Shown piece after piece: positions 1 through 9,881 of a stretch of DNA of 64,000 bases. The notes beneath the pieces are model-generated. The model was not told the DNA's origin and searched no databases. It saw only the letters and a program-made list of their open reading frames with translations. Positions within the stretch are counted from its first letter, which is position 1. The number at the start of each line of letters is the position of its first letter. Made by a program: the position numbers and the translations under genes. This DNA is from Symsagittifera roscoffensis (taxonomy: Eukaryota > Xenacoelomorpha > Acoela > Convolutidae): NCBI RefSeq assembly GCF_963678635.1, contig NC_087068.1, forward strand, positions 57,583,896-57,647,895, written 5' to 3'.

Positions 1-565
1 TCAACATTTTCACAAAATTTGCACCATGAGGAGTGTCCCAGATAAAATTTCTTTTCTGACTACTTACGTCGTCTTGCCATAAAACTTCTTTTCGCTCTTT
101 GTGATTAAAAAGTGGGACGTGGCACGGCCACGCACCCGTTAAAACTAACTTAACATTACTCACCAAGTATAATCAGTTATTTATGCGGTCCTTTCAATAT
201 TAAAACTAAGAAACTCTGTGGCTAGGAAAGTTCTTGAGTTACCCACCCTTCCAGAGCGAGTTTACTCAAACTTACCATGTCGCCACACAGTGAATTTGTG
301 TCTTACACAGGTTAAAAACTTCAGTCGTGAATAAATATGTAAATATACTCACCTAGATTCCTCATATACATACATAAATAGCCATAACTAAAATCAAGAA
401 TTTCAACAATTTTAACAATTGCAACATTATAGTTTGGTCTGACCAAACTAGATCAATACAAAAAGTTTCACAAGTTCAATAATCAAAACTTGGTTGATTG
501 GTTTAAGTTTTAGCACACAAATACAATCAAGTTTTCTCTCCTTCTCTTCTCTTCTTTGGTCATCT
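1..565 (-). other. E1 3' untranslated region
   Basis: AT-rich non-coding sequence after the ORF3 stop. It shares ordered blocks with the 3' UTRs of E3 (51140-51760 and repeats) and E4 (62164-62987), for example the AACTCTGTGG block near 211-222 and the blocks around the paired Cs and CACCACA/GCCACAC near 240-290. No gene is visible. The polypurine tract expected at its downstream end is outside the window. Confidence 0.7.
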
Positions 566-3500
566 TCATTCCATCACTTCTCCATCTTGATCTTCGCTGT
601 CTTCCAACACTTTCTCCAGCATGTCCATGGAGTTGCGGGCCGTGCCCCAACTCTCCTGTTCCAACAGCCTCGGTTTGCAACAAGGTAGCAAGTCCACATT
701 CACCTTCTGCTCCCGGTTCTTGCAAAAGCTGTTGTGAAGACATAGGCTCACGTTTCGTTCTAGGTCAGCTCTTAAGACCTCTTTCTTCTCATCTTCAGTA
801 ACACAAGGCGCTCCAGCTACCCGCTTCACCGCTGTGGTGACCGCGTTTCTGTGCGTCAAGAATGCTCTCTCATAGGCTCCTGGTCCTATACCTAGCTGGA
901 AAGATTGATAGGCTTCCGTGTTCCTCGACATGTGACGCTTCGCGCGTTCATACATCCATGATGTCGTCACTGCCCGGAACCAAGGCATCAATCTTTGCCT
1001 TGACCATATTCTTTCAATGGCTTTAGGTATCCTCAGAACCTTGCAGGTGGTTCTAAAAAGATCCAATTCACGACTCATCTTCACGTTGCTCAGCTGCTCA
1101 GGAGTCGGCACGGCCGTCTCCTGCTGACTTGTGTCCACGTTAGCCTCCAACCATCTCACTGCTAGCATGGCGCTAACCACCACGATTGACAACCCCGTGG
1201 AGTACAACTCCTCCACGTCCCATACTAGGATCAGATTCCCGCGTTTGGGGTACCACAACGTCTGCGCCAAGCAGTGGCAAGGATACTCCCCATGGGTCCT
1301 CACTATGTTCCTTCGGGTCCGATACCCTGAGGCTCCCAGCAACGGTTCCACTTCCATCAGGATTCTATGTAAATCGTCTTTCTCTTCTATGGTGGGGAAT
1401 TCAGTGGGTAAGGCTCCACTCGCTTTCTGTTTCTCGAACTCACTCACATTGCCTTCGTTCAGTCTCATGAACTCTTCACCCACAACGTCTTGCAACTCGC
1501 CTTCGGATCTCTTCGGGACTGCCCGAAAGATCTTTGCCAACAAGTCATAGGACCTTTCCGACATTCTGGCCAACCTCACGCACTTTGCCACAGAGAAAAG
1601 TTGGTCAACCAATACTTGTTGCGTCCTCGCATCCATTACCACCATGTGCGTAGGATACTTGCTATTACAGTATGGCGCGGAGCTTGAACCCACCATATAT
1701 TTTGAACCAGTAGGTCTGTGATAGGCTTCACTATCCTTCAGATTCATTTCATTTTCTAGAGCTTCTCGCCAGCCTCCAATCTTCTGCTCTGTTTGTAATG
1801 CTCCAGGGAATATTTCCACGCTGAGGGACGTCACTAGCTCATGGGCACGCTCCAGGCGCTCGAGTGATTCTATCGAACTCGTCATGCTACAAAATCCCAA
1901 GGCTGTGATCAGGTTCACGTCCGTCACCCCATGGCAGTCTGCAACCAACTCCATGGCACTCTTATCTGACATGCTCAACCTTCCATACAATCGTGCCAGT
2001 TGTCGATGCTGCTCGCTCAGCGTAATCAGGCAGTGTCCCAAGTTGCAAACATGCCCTTCCATCCTACTTTGTTGAGCCAAGCATGTGCCTTGCTTCAACC
2101 AATCGCTCGATGGACTTTCCTCAGGCAGCTCCGTGGATGGATTGCTCTTCCGCTTCGTCGACTTCATGGCCAGCAGATGGTGTATCATGGCCAGATCATG
2201 TAAACTCGCATCATCATCTAGGTCTAACGTAATATCCGACTTCATGTCCCAGATTAAACCGGCATTAGGATGAGGGCACCAAGAAGGCTTCATGAGTTCC
2301 CACATCGTCACTAGACTGGTTTTCAAGGGACCGTCCCAAGAACCACAATCAAAACTCACTTGCCCCTTTAGCTCGGAAACCGAGGGTTCGACCACTCGTT
2401 CTTCCAAAATAATTCCCAGCTTGGGTTGTTCCACCATCAGCATCCCAGTTTCTTTAATACGTTCGACCCAGAAATTGAGTACCATGACTTGCTCATAGTC
2501 GAAGTACGCTTCCCTGGCTTCTTCATTCACGAAGGGATTATACGCCATCCCCGGTATGCCAGACACATATTGGAACGACTTCAGTTTCCCTAGTGTTGCA
2601 AACTCTTTTTGTTCTCTGACCGCTTCAATCAACTCTCGGCTCACTTTCAATTCTTTGTTGGAATATCTTCTCACCTCTTTCAACTTGCGATAGCTTTCCA
2701 TATCACTCGACTCATTGCTTGGCACAGTCAATGGCATGTCCTGATATAGTTCCAGGAGTGCCCTAAGGAAGTTCCTTTCACAATCAACTCCCTCCTGCCG
2801 AATGATCTTTATGCATTCTCCCAAAACAGGAGTGGGGATACGATCCACCACGAACCTGACAAAGCAAAGGGCATCCTTACGCTTAGCCCATGCTATCGCA
2901 GAATCGTCTTTCGAAATCAACGCTCGCAGAGCTTCCATCAACTCCAGTTCCTGTTCCCGTGATTTCGAATCATTGCTGGCTTCATATTCCGCTCTCTTGA
3001 TGCCCATCAAGCACCAAGCCAACCGTACTTGCAGATCAGTTCTCACGCAAGAATGAGCCAGGTATGCCGCCACCGTAGCAGGTGCATGCATCGCCTCGTC
3101 GAAGTATCTCTGGAGGGCCGCCCTCCAGGAGATTTCTAGCAATTTCTCCAATCCGACTTCGTTCGCTTCAGAGGACATTACCGTTCCGTATTCTTTTCGA
3201 TTCAAGTTCGAGTTCTCCGTGAGCTCTTTCAGATATTCCTGCATGACTCGCTTCTCGCTCCAAGCCATCAGGTGCCCTCTCGTGGAGTTCCTCGCTTTCA
3301 ACATCTCCACATAACCCCCTGCCGGATCTCCCATGTGGACCGATTCCGGCACAGTTATTCGACTGTACTCGACCACGTCGAGTTGTCCTTCCAGTTTCAA
3401 CTTGGCCATGTTGATTCGCGAGGATCTATAATCTTCAAGTCCTCCAGATCCACATTGACTGAGGATTTCCATTTCTAACTTAGTGTCTGCCAGAGTTCGC

Positions 3501-6500
3501 GCCGTCTTCTTCGATCTCGTGGCGGTTATGGTCAGACCTGCCAAGAGCATAGGGGGTATCATGTTTTCTTTTTCTCCCCCGGCTGGTGTCCCACCATCTC
3601 CTTGCCCGCTCTCGCCTGAGCGACCCGCACTAATCAGAGAGGTCACCACCGCTTTAGCTTTTGACTTCACCACCCTCTGGTTCACGACTCGACTCCCTGA
3701 CTTTTCCTTCAGTCTCTTCAGCCCTTTTTTGGCTCGTCTAACAAGTAACTTCTTTGTGCCCTGCTGATCATCGGCACTGTCTTCTGTAACTGACTCGGTC
3801 AGAACATCCGACTCCATGGAGTTCACTATTTTCTCCAGGACCTCACGCATGATGGGTTGATTCAATCCCACCTTCATTATGGATTGTGTCCCATATCGTC
3901 GTATCACGTCCCATGATTTTTCCATGAAGTTCACTCGGCTCCAGGTTGCTCCTGTCTTGCCTTCCAGTTCCATTTGATATCTTTCCCATTCCTCTTCTGG
4001 TAACGTACTGAGGAATGATATCTTCATTGACTCTTCTATTTTCCTCCTCCTCGGTGATTCATGAAGCAGTCTCTGCGGATCCCTGCTTCGGCACTCTCTA
4101 TCCTGGCTTATTGGGTCCATCGGAGATAGATCGGCCGACGCCTCCTTTGTAGGAGACATGAAGGACGATGGTGCCATCAGCAATAAACTCCCATCGACTT
4201 CCCCATCGTCGTCTTCACTGAACCGGTATTCTAGCAAGTCCCTCTCCAACGCTCCTAGATCGGTCTCTCCCGGTTTTTCAGTCTTACTTCCGGTCTCGTC
4301 ATCATTATCGTCCTGATCCATCAATTCATCATCACCTGCATCAGGTTTCGGCCTGGGTCCTGAAGGTCCTTGTCGTGAGTCTATGTCCGAGTCCGGCCGA
4401 GCCGGGACGGTCATGTCTCCTGCGTGATAAAACAATTCACCATCCACCAGGAATTCTACTAACTCCTCGCCATGTGGAGCCAGGTCTTCTATCGTTATAT
4501 ATGAGCCTCCTCTGCTCTCCCTTGCTACCTCCAGCATCACTACCTTCGCTTCTCCTGACCACTTCAGTCTCGATAAGTCATCCGTGGGAGAATACACTTC
4601 GTTCCACGTTCCAGCCGAGACCTCTGGTCTCCTGGAGGGTAGTGCCTTGATCTTTTTCCTGCTCCAAGCATCAGGGAATGAGAAGTCAAACGTGTGCGCG
4701 GCGGCAGCGTTCCAGCTGATGAAGCGCGGCTCCATCCCTCCACTCCACTTCAGCATTCTCTTCTCTGCGTCACGAGCTGCTCCGATGCGAGGGGCAATGA
4801 TGGGAGATGTGACTCCCAACAACATCATCCTTATCGGTGGATATCGAGGGCATTGGTCCGGCAGCGGCCTGGACCCAGTAAGCCATGTTTGCTGATTTTC
4901 TTTCGCGTGGGTGTAGGCTCCTGGCAATTGAGGTACTCCCACAGCCTCTCCTGTATCTTTCACCACTGGTCTCAAATTCCAAAGTTTTGGGTTAAACTGG
5001 ATGTGGGACAGATCCTCACGGCCCATTCGGCACTTGAAGTGGTTGTTGAAGTCCATCAACACCCAGCCTGGCTCTGCTATTCTTCCGAACAGCCTATCGT
5101 CGCTAGCCAGCCTTCTCAGTTCACTCTGCTCTACCCAATTCAGCACGGAACAATCCACGACTGAGACCAGGTTGACGTACAACACCGAATTCCTGTACGC
5201 TTTAACTTGCACATCCGGGAACGCAAAAGACATCACCGGTCCATACACCACTGTGACGAATTCCCTCAGCCCATGGACCAGAGCCAACGGATCAATCCGC
5301 ATCATGACAGCCAAGTCCGTCAGTAAGGGCATGCCACAATACTGCTTACATTCGCCTGCGTTCGTCGCCACCTTGTCTTCTGCCGTGACGCTTCTGTTCT
5401 GTTGCAAGAGGTATTGAAGCAGGAGAGTCCTCCAGTCCTTCATCTTCTTGAGCGAGGCGGTTTCCAACTGTGCATTGAACTCACGACTGGGTCCCTGTAG
5501 TTGTTCAGGGTAACGCAACAGCACAAGCAAGTCACCCAGTCGACCGTAGGTCATGGCAATCAGAGTCAGGAGTCCATCCAATCTCAAATCTGCCAACGCT
5601 TGGGTAAAGAGGTTTGCCGGTCCTTTCACAAAGTTTTCATGACCAAATGTCACGTATAAGGCTAGCACCAGGCCAATCGACAACTTCCTGATGTCCTTGA
5701 CGAAACTCGCGATCAGGTTCCTAGATGCCTTCGGATAGCACGTCGATAGGAAAGATGGCGTCCATCCCACTCCCATTCCACCCAAGATAGCATCTGATCG
5801 TTCATACTGTGCCTTCGTGGCCAGCACGTCAGCTTGGAACTTGTCCAGCGACATCGTGTTTACGTCTTGCATCAGTTTCAACATCTTGCCTCCAGCTAAC
5901 TCCCGGACATCAAATAGGTTCTTTAGATACACGTGTATCTCTTTAATTATTGCCGGCGCATGCTCGAACGCGTCCTCACCCAAGGTGCACAGCCTCGGTG
6001 ACAAATACAACCATACGTTGTTGTGCGGCTTCGTACGCAAAGCCATTGCCATGAGGTCCTCCTCCGCTGACGTCATGTTCTTTCTGATCATCCTTCCCTG
6101 CTCATTCTCTGCATGATCCATATGTCTGAACCAGAGATCATCAGCCACCTGTTGTACTAACAGATGATCGTCATCTACCCCTGGTCTTAACTTCAGCAAT
6201 CTGGCGAAATTGGACAGCTCCAACCCCAGAATCTCATCTAGCACCAACCGAGTTGTGCTACAATCTCTGAGCCCCTGTATGGCATTCGAAATGTCAGCCC
6301 AAACGGCGGGAAGCTCAGATCGGGATGGGTAGTAATTATCTGGGTCTACTACTCTGTTCGGGGCAGGAATTATCACGTTGAATATCCCCTCTGCTATCGT
6401 TGTGACCATCGTGTACACAAATTGAAGGGGTTCTGGCAACGCAGCGTAGCCTGGTGACAATACAAAGATCACCTTCACCACATTCATGGTGAAGCGTTGC

Positions 6501-6691
6501 CTTGCTGCTGCCTCTACCTCGGCCATCGCCGAGAGCAGTGTCATTATCGCCTCCCCTATAACCTCGTTACTCGGGATCGACCCATCCGTCAGACGTGACA
6601 ATAAGCCCCTGCTTTGCAGATGATCATTTGAGCCTGCAACCACTATTACCTGTGGCTCCATACTGACCACCCTTCGCACACTTATCATCAT
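566..6691 (-). CDS. ORF3 main part (E1): large protein of unknown function
   Basis: 2,041 codons open after an in-frame TGA (6707-6709) that separates this part from the SGNH part in the same frame; only 15 bases lie between that stop and the first Met. The N-terminal about 190 residues continue a degenerate SGNH-like domain: a GSND motif at residues 20-23 and an Asp-rich DDDH motif near residue 175. The middle (about 760-900) is acidic and low complexity, followed by a basic Lys/Arg-rich stretch (about 960-1010). The last 900 residues are well conserved in E2, including a Cys/His cluster and the block HGExPCHCLAQTxWYP. I see no signal peptide or clear membrane span, so it does not look like a classical envelope protein. 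E2 (38204-44848), E3 and E4 carry homologous pieces. Function unknown. Confidence 0.85.
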   Translation of the reverse strand: MMISVRRVVSMEPQVIVVAGSNDHLQSRGLLSRLTDGSIPSNEVIGEAIMTLLSAMAEVEAAARQRFTMNVVKVIFVLSPGYAALPEPLQFVYTMVTTIAEGIFNVIIPAPNRVVDPDNYYPSRSELPAVWADISNAIQGLRDCSTTRLVLDEILGLELSNFARLLKLRPGVDDDHLLVQQVADDLWFRHMDHAENEQGRMIRKNMTSAEEDLMAMALRTKPHNNVWLYLSPRLCTLGEDAFEHAPAIIKEIHVYLKNLFDVRELAGGKMLKLMQDVNTMSLDKFQADVLATKAQYERSDAILGGMGVGWTPSFLSTCYPKASRNLIASFVKDIRKLSIGLVLALYVTFGHENFVKGPANLFTQALADLRLDGLLTLIAMTYGRLGDLLVLLRYPEQLQGPSREFNAQLETASLKKMKDWRTLLLQYLLQQNRSVTAEDKVATNAGECKQYCGMPLLTDLAVMMRIDPLALVHGLREFVTVVYGPVMSFAFPDVQVKAYRNSVLYVNLVSVVDCSVLNWVEQSELRRLASDDRLFGRIAEPGWVLMDFNNHFKCRMGREDLSHIQFNPKLWNLRPVVKDTGEAVGVPQLPGAYTHAKENQQTWLTGSRPLPDQCPRYPPIRMMLLGVTSPIIAPRIGAARDAEKRMLKWSGGMEPRFISWNAAAAHTFDFSFPDAWSRKKIKALPSRRPEVSAGTWNEVYSPTDDLSRLKWSGEAKVVMLEVARESRGGSYITIEDLAPHGEELVEFLVDGELFYHAGDMTVPARPDSDIDSRQGPSGPRPKPDAGDDELMDQDDNDDETGSKTEKPGETDLGALERDLLEYRFSEDDDGEVDGSLLLMAPSSFMSPTKEASADLSPMDPISQDRECRSRDPQRLLHESPRRRKIEESMKISFLSTLPEEEWERYQMELEGKTGATWSRVNFMEKSWDVIRRYGTQSIMKVGLNQPIMREVLEKIVNSMESDVLTESVTEDSADDQQGTKKLLVRRAKKGLKRLKEKSGSRVVNQRVVKSKAKAVVTSLISAGRSGESGQGDGGTPAGGEKENMIPPMLLAGLTITATRSKKTARTLADTKLEMEILSQCGSGGLEDYRSSRINMAKLKLEGQLDVVEYSRITVPESVHMGDPAGGYVEMLKARNSTRGHLMAWSEKRVMQEYLKELTENSNLNRKEYGTVMSSEANEVGLEKLLEISWRAALQRYFDEAMHAPATVAAYLAHSCVRTDLQVRLAWCLMGIKRAEYEASNDSKSREQELELMEALRALISKDDSAIAWAKRKDALCFVRFVVDRIPTPVLGECIKIIRQEGVDCERNFLRALLELYQDMPLTVPSNESSDMESYRKLKEVRRYSNKELKVSRELIEAVREQKEFATLGKLKSFQYVSGIPGMAYNPFVNEEAREAYFDYEQVMVLNFWVERIKETGMLMVEQPKLGIILEERVVEPSVSELKGQVSFDCGSWDGPLKTSLVTMWELMKPSWCPHPNAGLIWDMKSDITLDLDDDASLHDLAMIHHLLAMKSTKRKSNPSTELPEESPSSDWLKQGTCLAQQSRMEGHVCNLGHCLITLSEQHRQLARLYGRLSMSDKSAMELVADCHGVTDVNLITALGFCSMTSSIESLERLERAHELVTSLSVEIFPGALQTEQKIGGWREALENEMNLKDSEAYHRPTGSKYMVGSSSAPYCNSKYPTHMVVMDARTQQVLVDQLFSVAKCVRLARMSERSYDLLAKIFRAVPKRSEGELQDVVGEEFMRLNEGNVSEFEKQKASGALPTEFPTIEEKDDLHRILMEVEPLLGASGYRTRRNIVRTHGEYPCHCLAQTLWYPKRGNLILVWDVEELYSTGLSIVVVSAMLAVRWLEANVDTSQQETAVPTPEQLSNVKMSRELDLFRTTCKVLRIPKAIERIWSRQRLMPWFRAVTTSWMYERAKRHMSRNTEAYQSFQLGIGPGAYERAFLTHRNAVTTAVKRVAGAPCVTEDEKKEVLRADLERNVSLCLHNSFCKNREQKVNVDLLPCCKPRLLEQESWGTARNSMDMLEKVLEDSEDQDGEVME

Positions 6692-6706
6692 GCCGACTGC
6701 TTGTCC

Positions 6707-8302
6707 TCAGTCCAATTTAGGTGCCGTCAAGAAAATCACATCGGGCCAAAAGAGAGAACGGGGCGTGTAGAGATAATCGGAGCCGGCCACAATCAGATAC
6801 TTGGCAGCCTTCATATCCAAGGGATCATAAGCTGCAAAAAGGCCATCGCCTATTGGGGCCTTCAGTTTCCCATATCTCTTATCGTCTCCAACCACCGTTG
6901 TCGTTCGGGGGTAGTCCCTTGAATACTCGCCAGGCGTCTGACCGGGTGGTTTAGCAAACTGCCTGTACATCTTGTGATGCTTGTTATTGGGCTTGTTCTC
7001 TGTCTGGAGTTTGCCCTTGCGAGCAGGTGGTGTCCTTTCCCGGGTCCTATCTCGAACATCGGTGAGCGACCGGGTGTTCAAAGGTCCAAAGGTATTGTCA
7101 TGAGGTAATCCATTCAAGTCTACATGTCGGAGTGAGGTCGAGGAGCTGAATTTCTCCTGCTCTGCTAGCAGCCAATCCACGCCCGGTATCCGATAAAGTC
7201 GCGATACTGTAGGACTTTCTCCGCCAGTCATTCTCATCACGTCCTCCCGACACGTCAAGGTATTCATGTTCAACTTCGCCGACATGTCCGTCTTATACTG
7301 ACCCCAATGACTAGGATCTGATCTATTCCAAAGCAGCCCGCTGCCTGATTCGATTCCCTCCGCTGGCACGGTACTTGTAGACGGTCCTGCTATCGAAGCA
7401 GAATTTGTCGTGGCAGGCGGATCGTTCCTCCTAGACGCGGTCTGGGAGTTATTCCTGTTGTTCTGTTCCACTGATCTCCCGAGTCGGCTTCCAATCGATT
7501 GCGGCCTGGGAGGAGGAGCAGTCCCTAGCCTGTCTCTCACGTTTGAACTTGGAGCAACGGTTGCGGCTCCAACCGTCTCCGTTGCCAAGGGCCCTAGACG
7601 GTTGGCGAGGGATTCGGGCACGGTTGCCCTTATTCTACTCCCTCCGGTCGAATTGGTCCGAGCCAAAGAACCGGTCGCTCTCGACTCTTGCTCCGCTTCC
7701 CTCAATTGCGTCTGAAACACATCATTAATCCAATGCCTCCCTCGTTGGGTATTGAAGTGCACTCCATCTTTAGTGAGCGCGATGTGGTCAGTCATGCGCA
7801 GCATATTTTCGAGATCCAGGAGTCGCAACTCGCCAGGGTTATTCCTCACCAAACTGCGGGTCATTTCATTCCACCGCGTCACGTTGCCATTCATGAAATC
7901 TGCAGCTATGGTGCCCACCAAAGGATTTGGTGGTATCGTGCACAAGATCACGAGCTTGGGTCTGTACTTTTCTTTCAATTCGTTCAAGAGACACACCAAT
8001 AGAGGTTCCCACTTGTTCTCCGGAGTCACGGGGGCTCTCGAGACGTCATTGGTCCCCAGCATTATTATTAATGTATCCAGATGATCCTCGCTCTGGAATT
8101 CCATCATTTTGATGACCTGAGCCACTGAGGCTCCTCCAAAGTACAGAATGGTAGTCTGACCATAGACGAAGATCTCATTCAGATCTCTCACCAAACTGTC
8201 TCCAATGATCAAATGGCGACTCCCTGGGGGAATTACCTGGTCGTTCGTGGCGAGGTTCCAGCTCATGTCATTCAGACAGGCTCGAGGATGCTCGGCTGGC
8301 AC
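6707..8302 (-). CDS. ORF3 N-terminal part (E1): SGNH/GDSL-type hydrolase domain
   Basis: The frame gives an SGNH hydrolase domain of about 200 residues with all key blocks: block I GDSL (residues 34-37, nucleophile Ser36), block III GTND (83-86), and block V D179-G-V-H182, so the Ser/Asp/His triad appears intact. Such domains cleave esters or acyl groups; the substrate here is unknown. A low-complexity linker (about 205-340) follows, then the start of a second SGNH-like unit with GSD instead of GDS. The frame is open from about 8357 without an ATG; the first ATG is at 8266, five bases after the ORF2 stop, so reinitiation or a -1 shift from ORF2 are both possible. It ends at TGA 6707-6709; the same frame then continues as the main part of ORF3, and E2 shows coding sequence across the site, so I read the stop as a mutation. 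Confidence 0.88.
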   Translation of the reverse strand: MPAEHPRACLNDMSWNLATNDQVIPPGSRHLIIGDSLVRDLNEIFVYGQTTILYFGGASVAQVIKMMEFQSEDHLDTLIIMLGTNDVSRAPVTPENKWEPLLVCLLNELKEKYRPKLVILCTIPPNPLVGTIAADFMNGNVTRWNEMTRSLVRNNPGELRLLDLENMLRMTDHIALTKDGVHFNTQRGRHWINDVFQTQLREAEQESRATGSLARTNSTGGSRIRATVPESLANRLGPLATETVGAATVAPSSNVRDRLGTAPPPRPQSIGSRLGRSVEQNNRNNSQTASRRNDPPATTNSASIAGPSTSTVPAEGIESGSGLLWNRSDPSHWGQYKTDMSAKLNMNTLTCREDVMRMTGGESPTVSRLYRIPGVDWLLAEQEKFSSSTSLRHVDLNGLPHDNTFGPLNTRSLTDVRDRTRERTPPARKGKLQTENKPNNKHHKMYRQFAKPPGQTPGEYSRDYPRTTTVVGDDKRYGKLKAPIGDGLFAAYDPLDMKAAKYLIVAGSDYLYTPRSLFWPDVIFLTAPKLD

Positions 8303-9405
8303 TTGCGTGAACTGATACGTGCCATCAGATTCTTCCTGATGTCTACCACGCGAGACTTCTCAAAGACTCCACCAGGCGCAGAACACGCTATCGTGCGGGT
8401 TGCTCGCTCCGAGCTATTTGATGAATGATCACGACGTTGGGAAGGAACGATCCTAACCAGTGTCCGCTCAGTGCCTCTGTTGATCTCATCCATCGCGGCT
8501 CTGGCCACTTGGTTAAATGATTCCTGGAATTGAGGAGCTAGATAGGTGTCAGAAGGGTCTGGTATCGTGAACCTCTGACTCGAAGCAGACGGTCGTGTCT
8601 GCTGAGGAGCCTCGGGCCCCCTTGATGCACGCAAATCCAGAACCTCAGGTCCTCTCGATGCGCATAGCTCCTGCGCTGTTAACCTGGGGCGTGTGTCGTT
8701 GGATCCCTCCGAGGATCTCATGCTCGCCAGGACTTCCGGTGACACCTGGCTCACCTTCGCCATATACAGCTCCTTCAGGTGCTTTATCTCATCCTCCTTG
8801 TGGGCCACCTGCAGATCTTCAAATTTCTTTTTCCATTCGTCTCTCTCTCGAGCTATCGCCCTGTACTCCTGAAGTTTGGCACACAGCTCGCTCTGATCTC
8901 TCTCCTTCTTCTCCAGTGTCTCAATCGTCTCCGACGTCTGGATCTCTATCTCGCTCACTCTCACTCTCTTCGGGGGAGGAGCAGCTGTTGGAGAGTCGAC
9001 CGAGTGTGACGGGCCTGGCCCATCACGTTGTCTCTTCGCTCCGATGAGTGGCTGCGCAGGTTGGACGGGTAAGGGCATCTCACCTAGCCGGTGGTCCCTT
9101 TGCTCACCTAGTTCTGGCTCACGAGCCAGGTCGTGGCCAGACATTTCTCCACGCCTCCATCTCATCAATCGGTTTCGGCCTCTCTCGGCGGTCCCGGACT
9201 CACCGAAGGCCAACATCAACACGACTTCTGTAGGGCGATTCCCTCGACCCTCTCGTCCTAGTGCATTGAGGAGTGCGACCACAAACATCGCCAACCCCGG
9301 GTCTTCTCGTGTGAAATCACAATCGATCAGCCGCTGATAGATCTCGTCTAGAGTCGCTCCTAGACTCGCTGAGAGAAATTCCATGAGTTCGTTCGTGTCA
9401 CCCAT
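8272..9405 (-). CDS. ORF2 (E1): coiled-coil protein
   Basis: 377 codons starting at ATG 9405 and overlapping the ORF3 frame at its end. An N-terminal globular part (about 1-100) contains a segment with Asp-Glu-Ile-Tyr near residue 20 that aligns with E2 ORF2. A proline-rich, basic linker (KR-rich near 125-150) follows, then a charged heptad-like coiled coil (about 155-220) and a Ser/Arg-rich tail. No enzyme motif is visible. It sits between pol and the SGNH gene in both E1 and E2. Possible roles are RNA binding or assembly, but that is inference; I do not recognise the family. Confidence 0.8.
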   Translation of the reverse strand: MGDTNELMEFLSASLGATLDEIYQRLIDCDFTREDPGLAMFVVALLNALGREGRGNRPTEVVLMLAFGESGTAERGRNRLMRWRRGEMSGHDLAREPELGEQRDHRLGEMPLPVQPAQPLIGAKRQRDGPGPSHSVDSPTAAPPPKRVRVSEIEIQTSETIETLEKKERDQSELCAKLQEYRAIARERDEWKKKFEDLQVAHKEDEIKHLKELYMAKVSQVSPEVLASMRSSEGSNDTRPRLTAQELCASRGPEVLDLRASRGPEAPQQTRPSASSQRFTIPDPSDTYLAPQFQESFNQVARAAMDEINRGTERTLVRIVPSQRRDHSSNSSERATRTIACSAPGGVFEKSRVVDIRKNLMARISSRKCQPSILEPV

Positions 9406-9881
9406 TTCTTATCGTCTTGATTCTTGTTGTCGTGTCGTGTAATTCCTTTCTGTCTCGTCTGATTCAGTGTTCAGTAAACAATTTTCGATCAATCAAGATC
9501 TAAAAAACAAGTCGCGACTTAGAATCATCATTTTTGGATACAACATCAATCAATGCTTTAAAACTCTCCATTGAAATTCTTTTCACAATTCTGATTTAAA
9601 ATTTTAGCACCAAGGTGGATCGTCCACCTTTGCCTTTGTCAGAGTAGCACGAATGTGCGCTGTCACCTTGATGACCTGGAGTGCCCCAGGTCTTTTATGA
9701 CATAAAACATTAAAACATAATCATAACAATAACATAACATAAACACATAAACATCACACACCTACACTATCACAAAGAAACATAGTCCCTAATACTGTAC
9801 CTAAAACCTAACTTAACCTAAACTTGACTCTAATTCCTGTCGAATAACTTAATAAAAACCACTTATCGCCGAGCGCAATTC
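9406..9881 (-). other. pol-ORF2 spacer (E1)
   Basis: Non-coding gap between the Pol stop and the ORF2 start. It contains the possible 3' splice site described separately and AT-rich sequence; no further gene is visible. Confidence 0.7.
9499..9515 (-). promoter_or_regulatory. Possible 3' splice acceptor before ORF2 (E1)
   Basis: On the minus strand a run of T ending in TTTTTTAG is followed by ATC, about 95 bases before the ORF2 ATG. E2 has TTTTCAG followed by ATC in the equivalent place (35742-35755). Position and form suggest a spliced RNA for ORF2/ORF3. The donor is not identified. Confidence 0.4.

Noticed and set aside
566-6691. Envelope glycoprotein identity for ORF3
   Set aside because: No signal peptide, cleavage site, fusion peptide or membrane anchor is visible, although the position is that of env.
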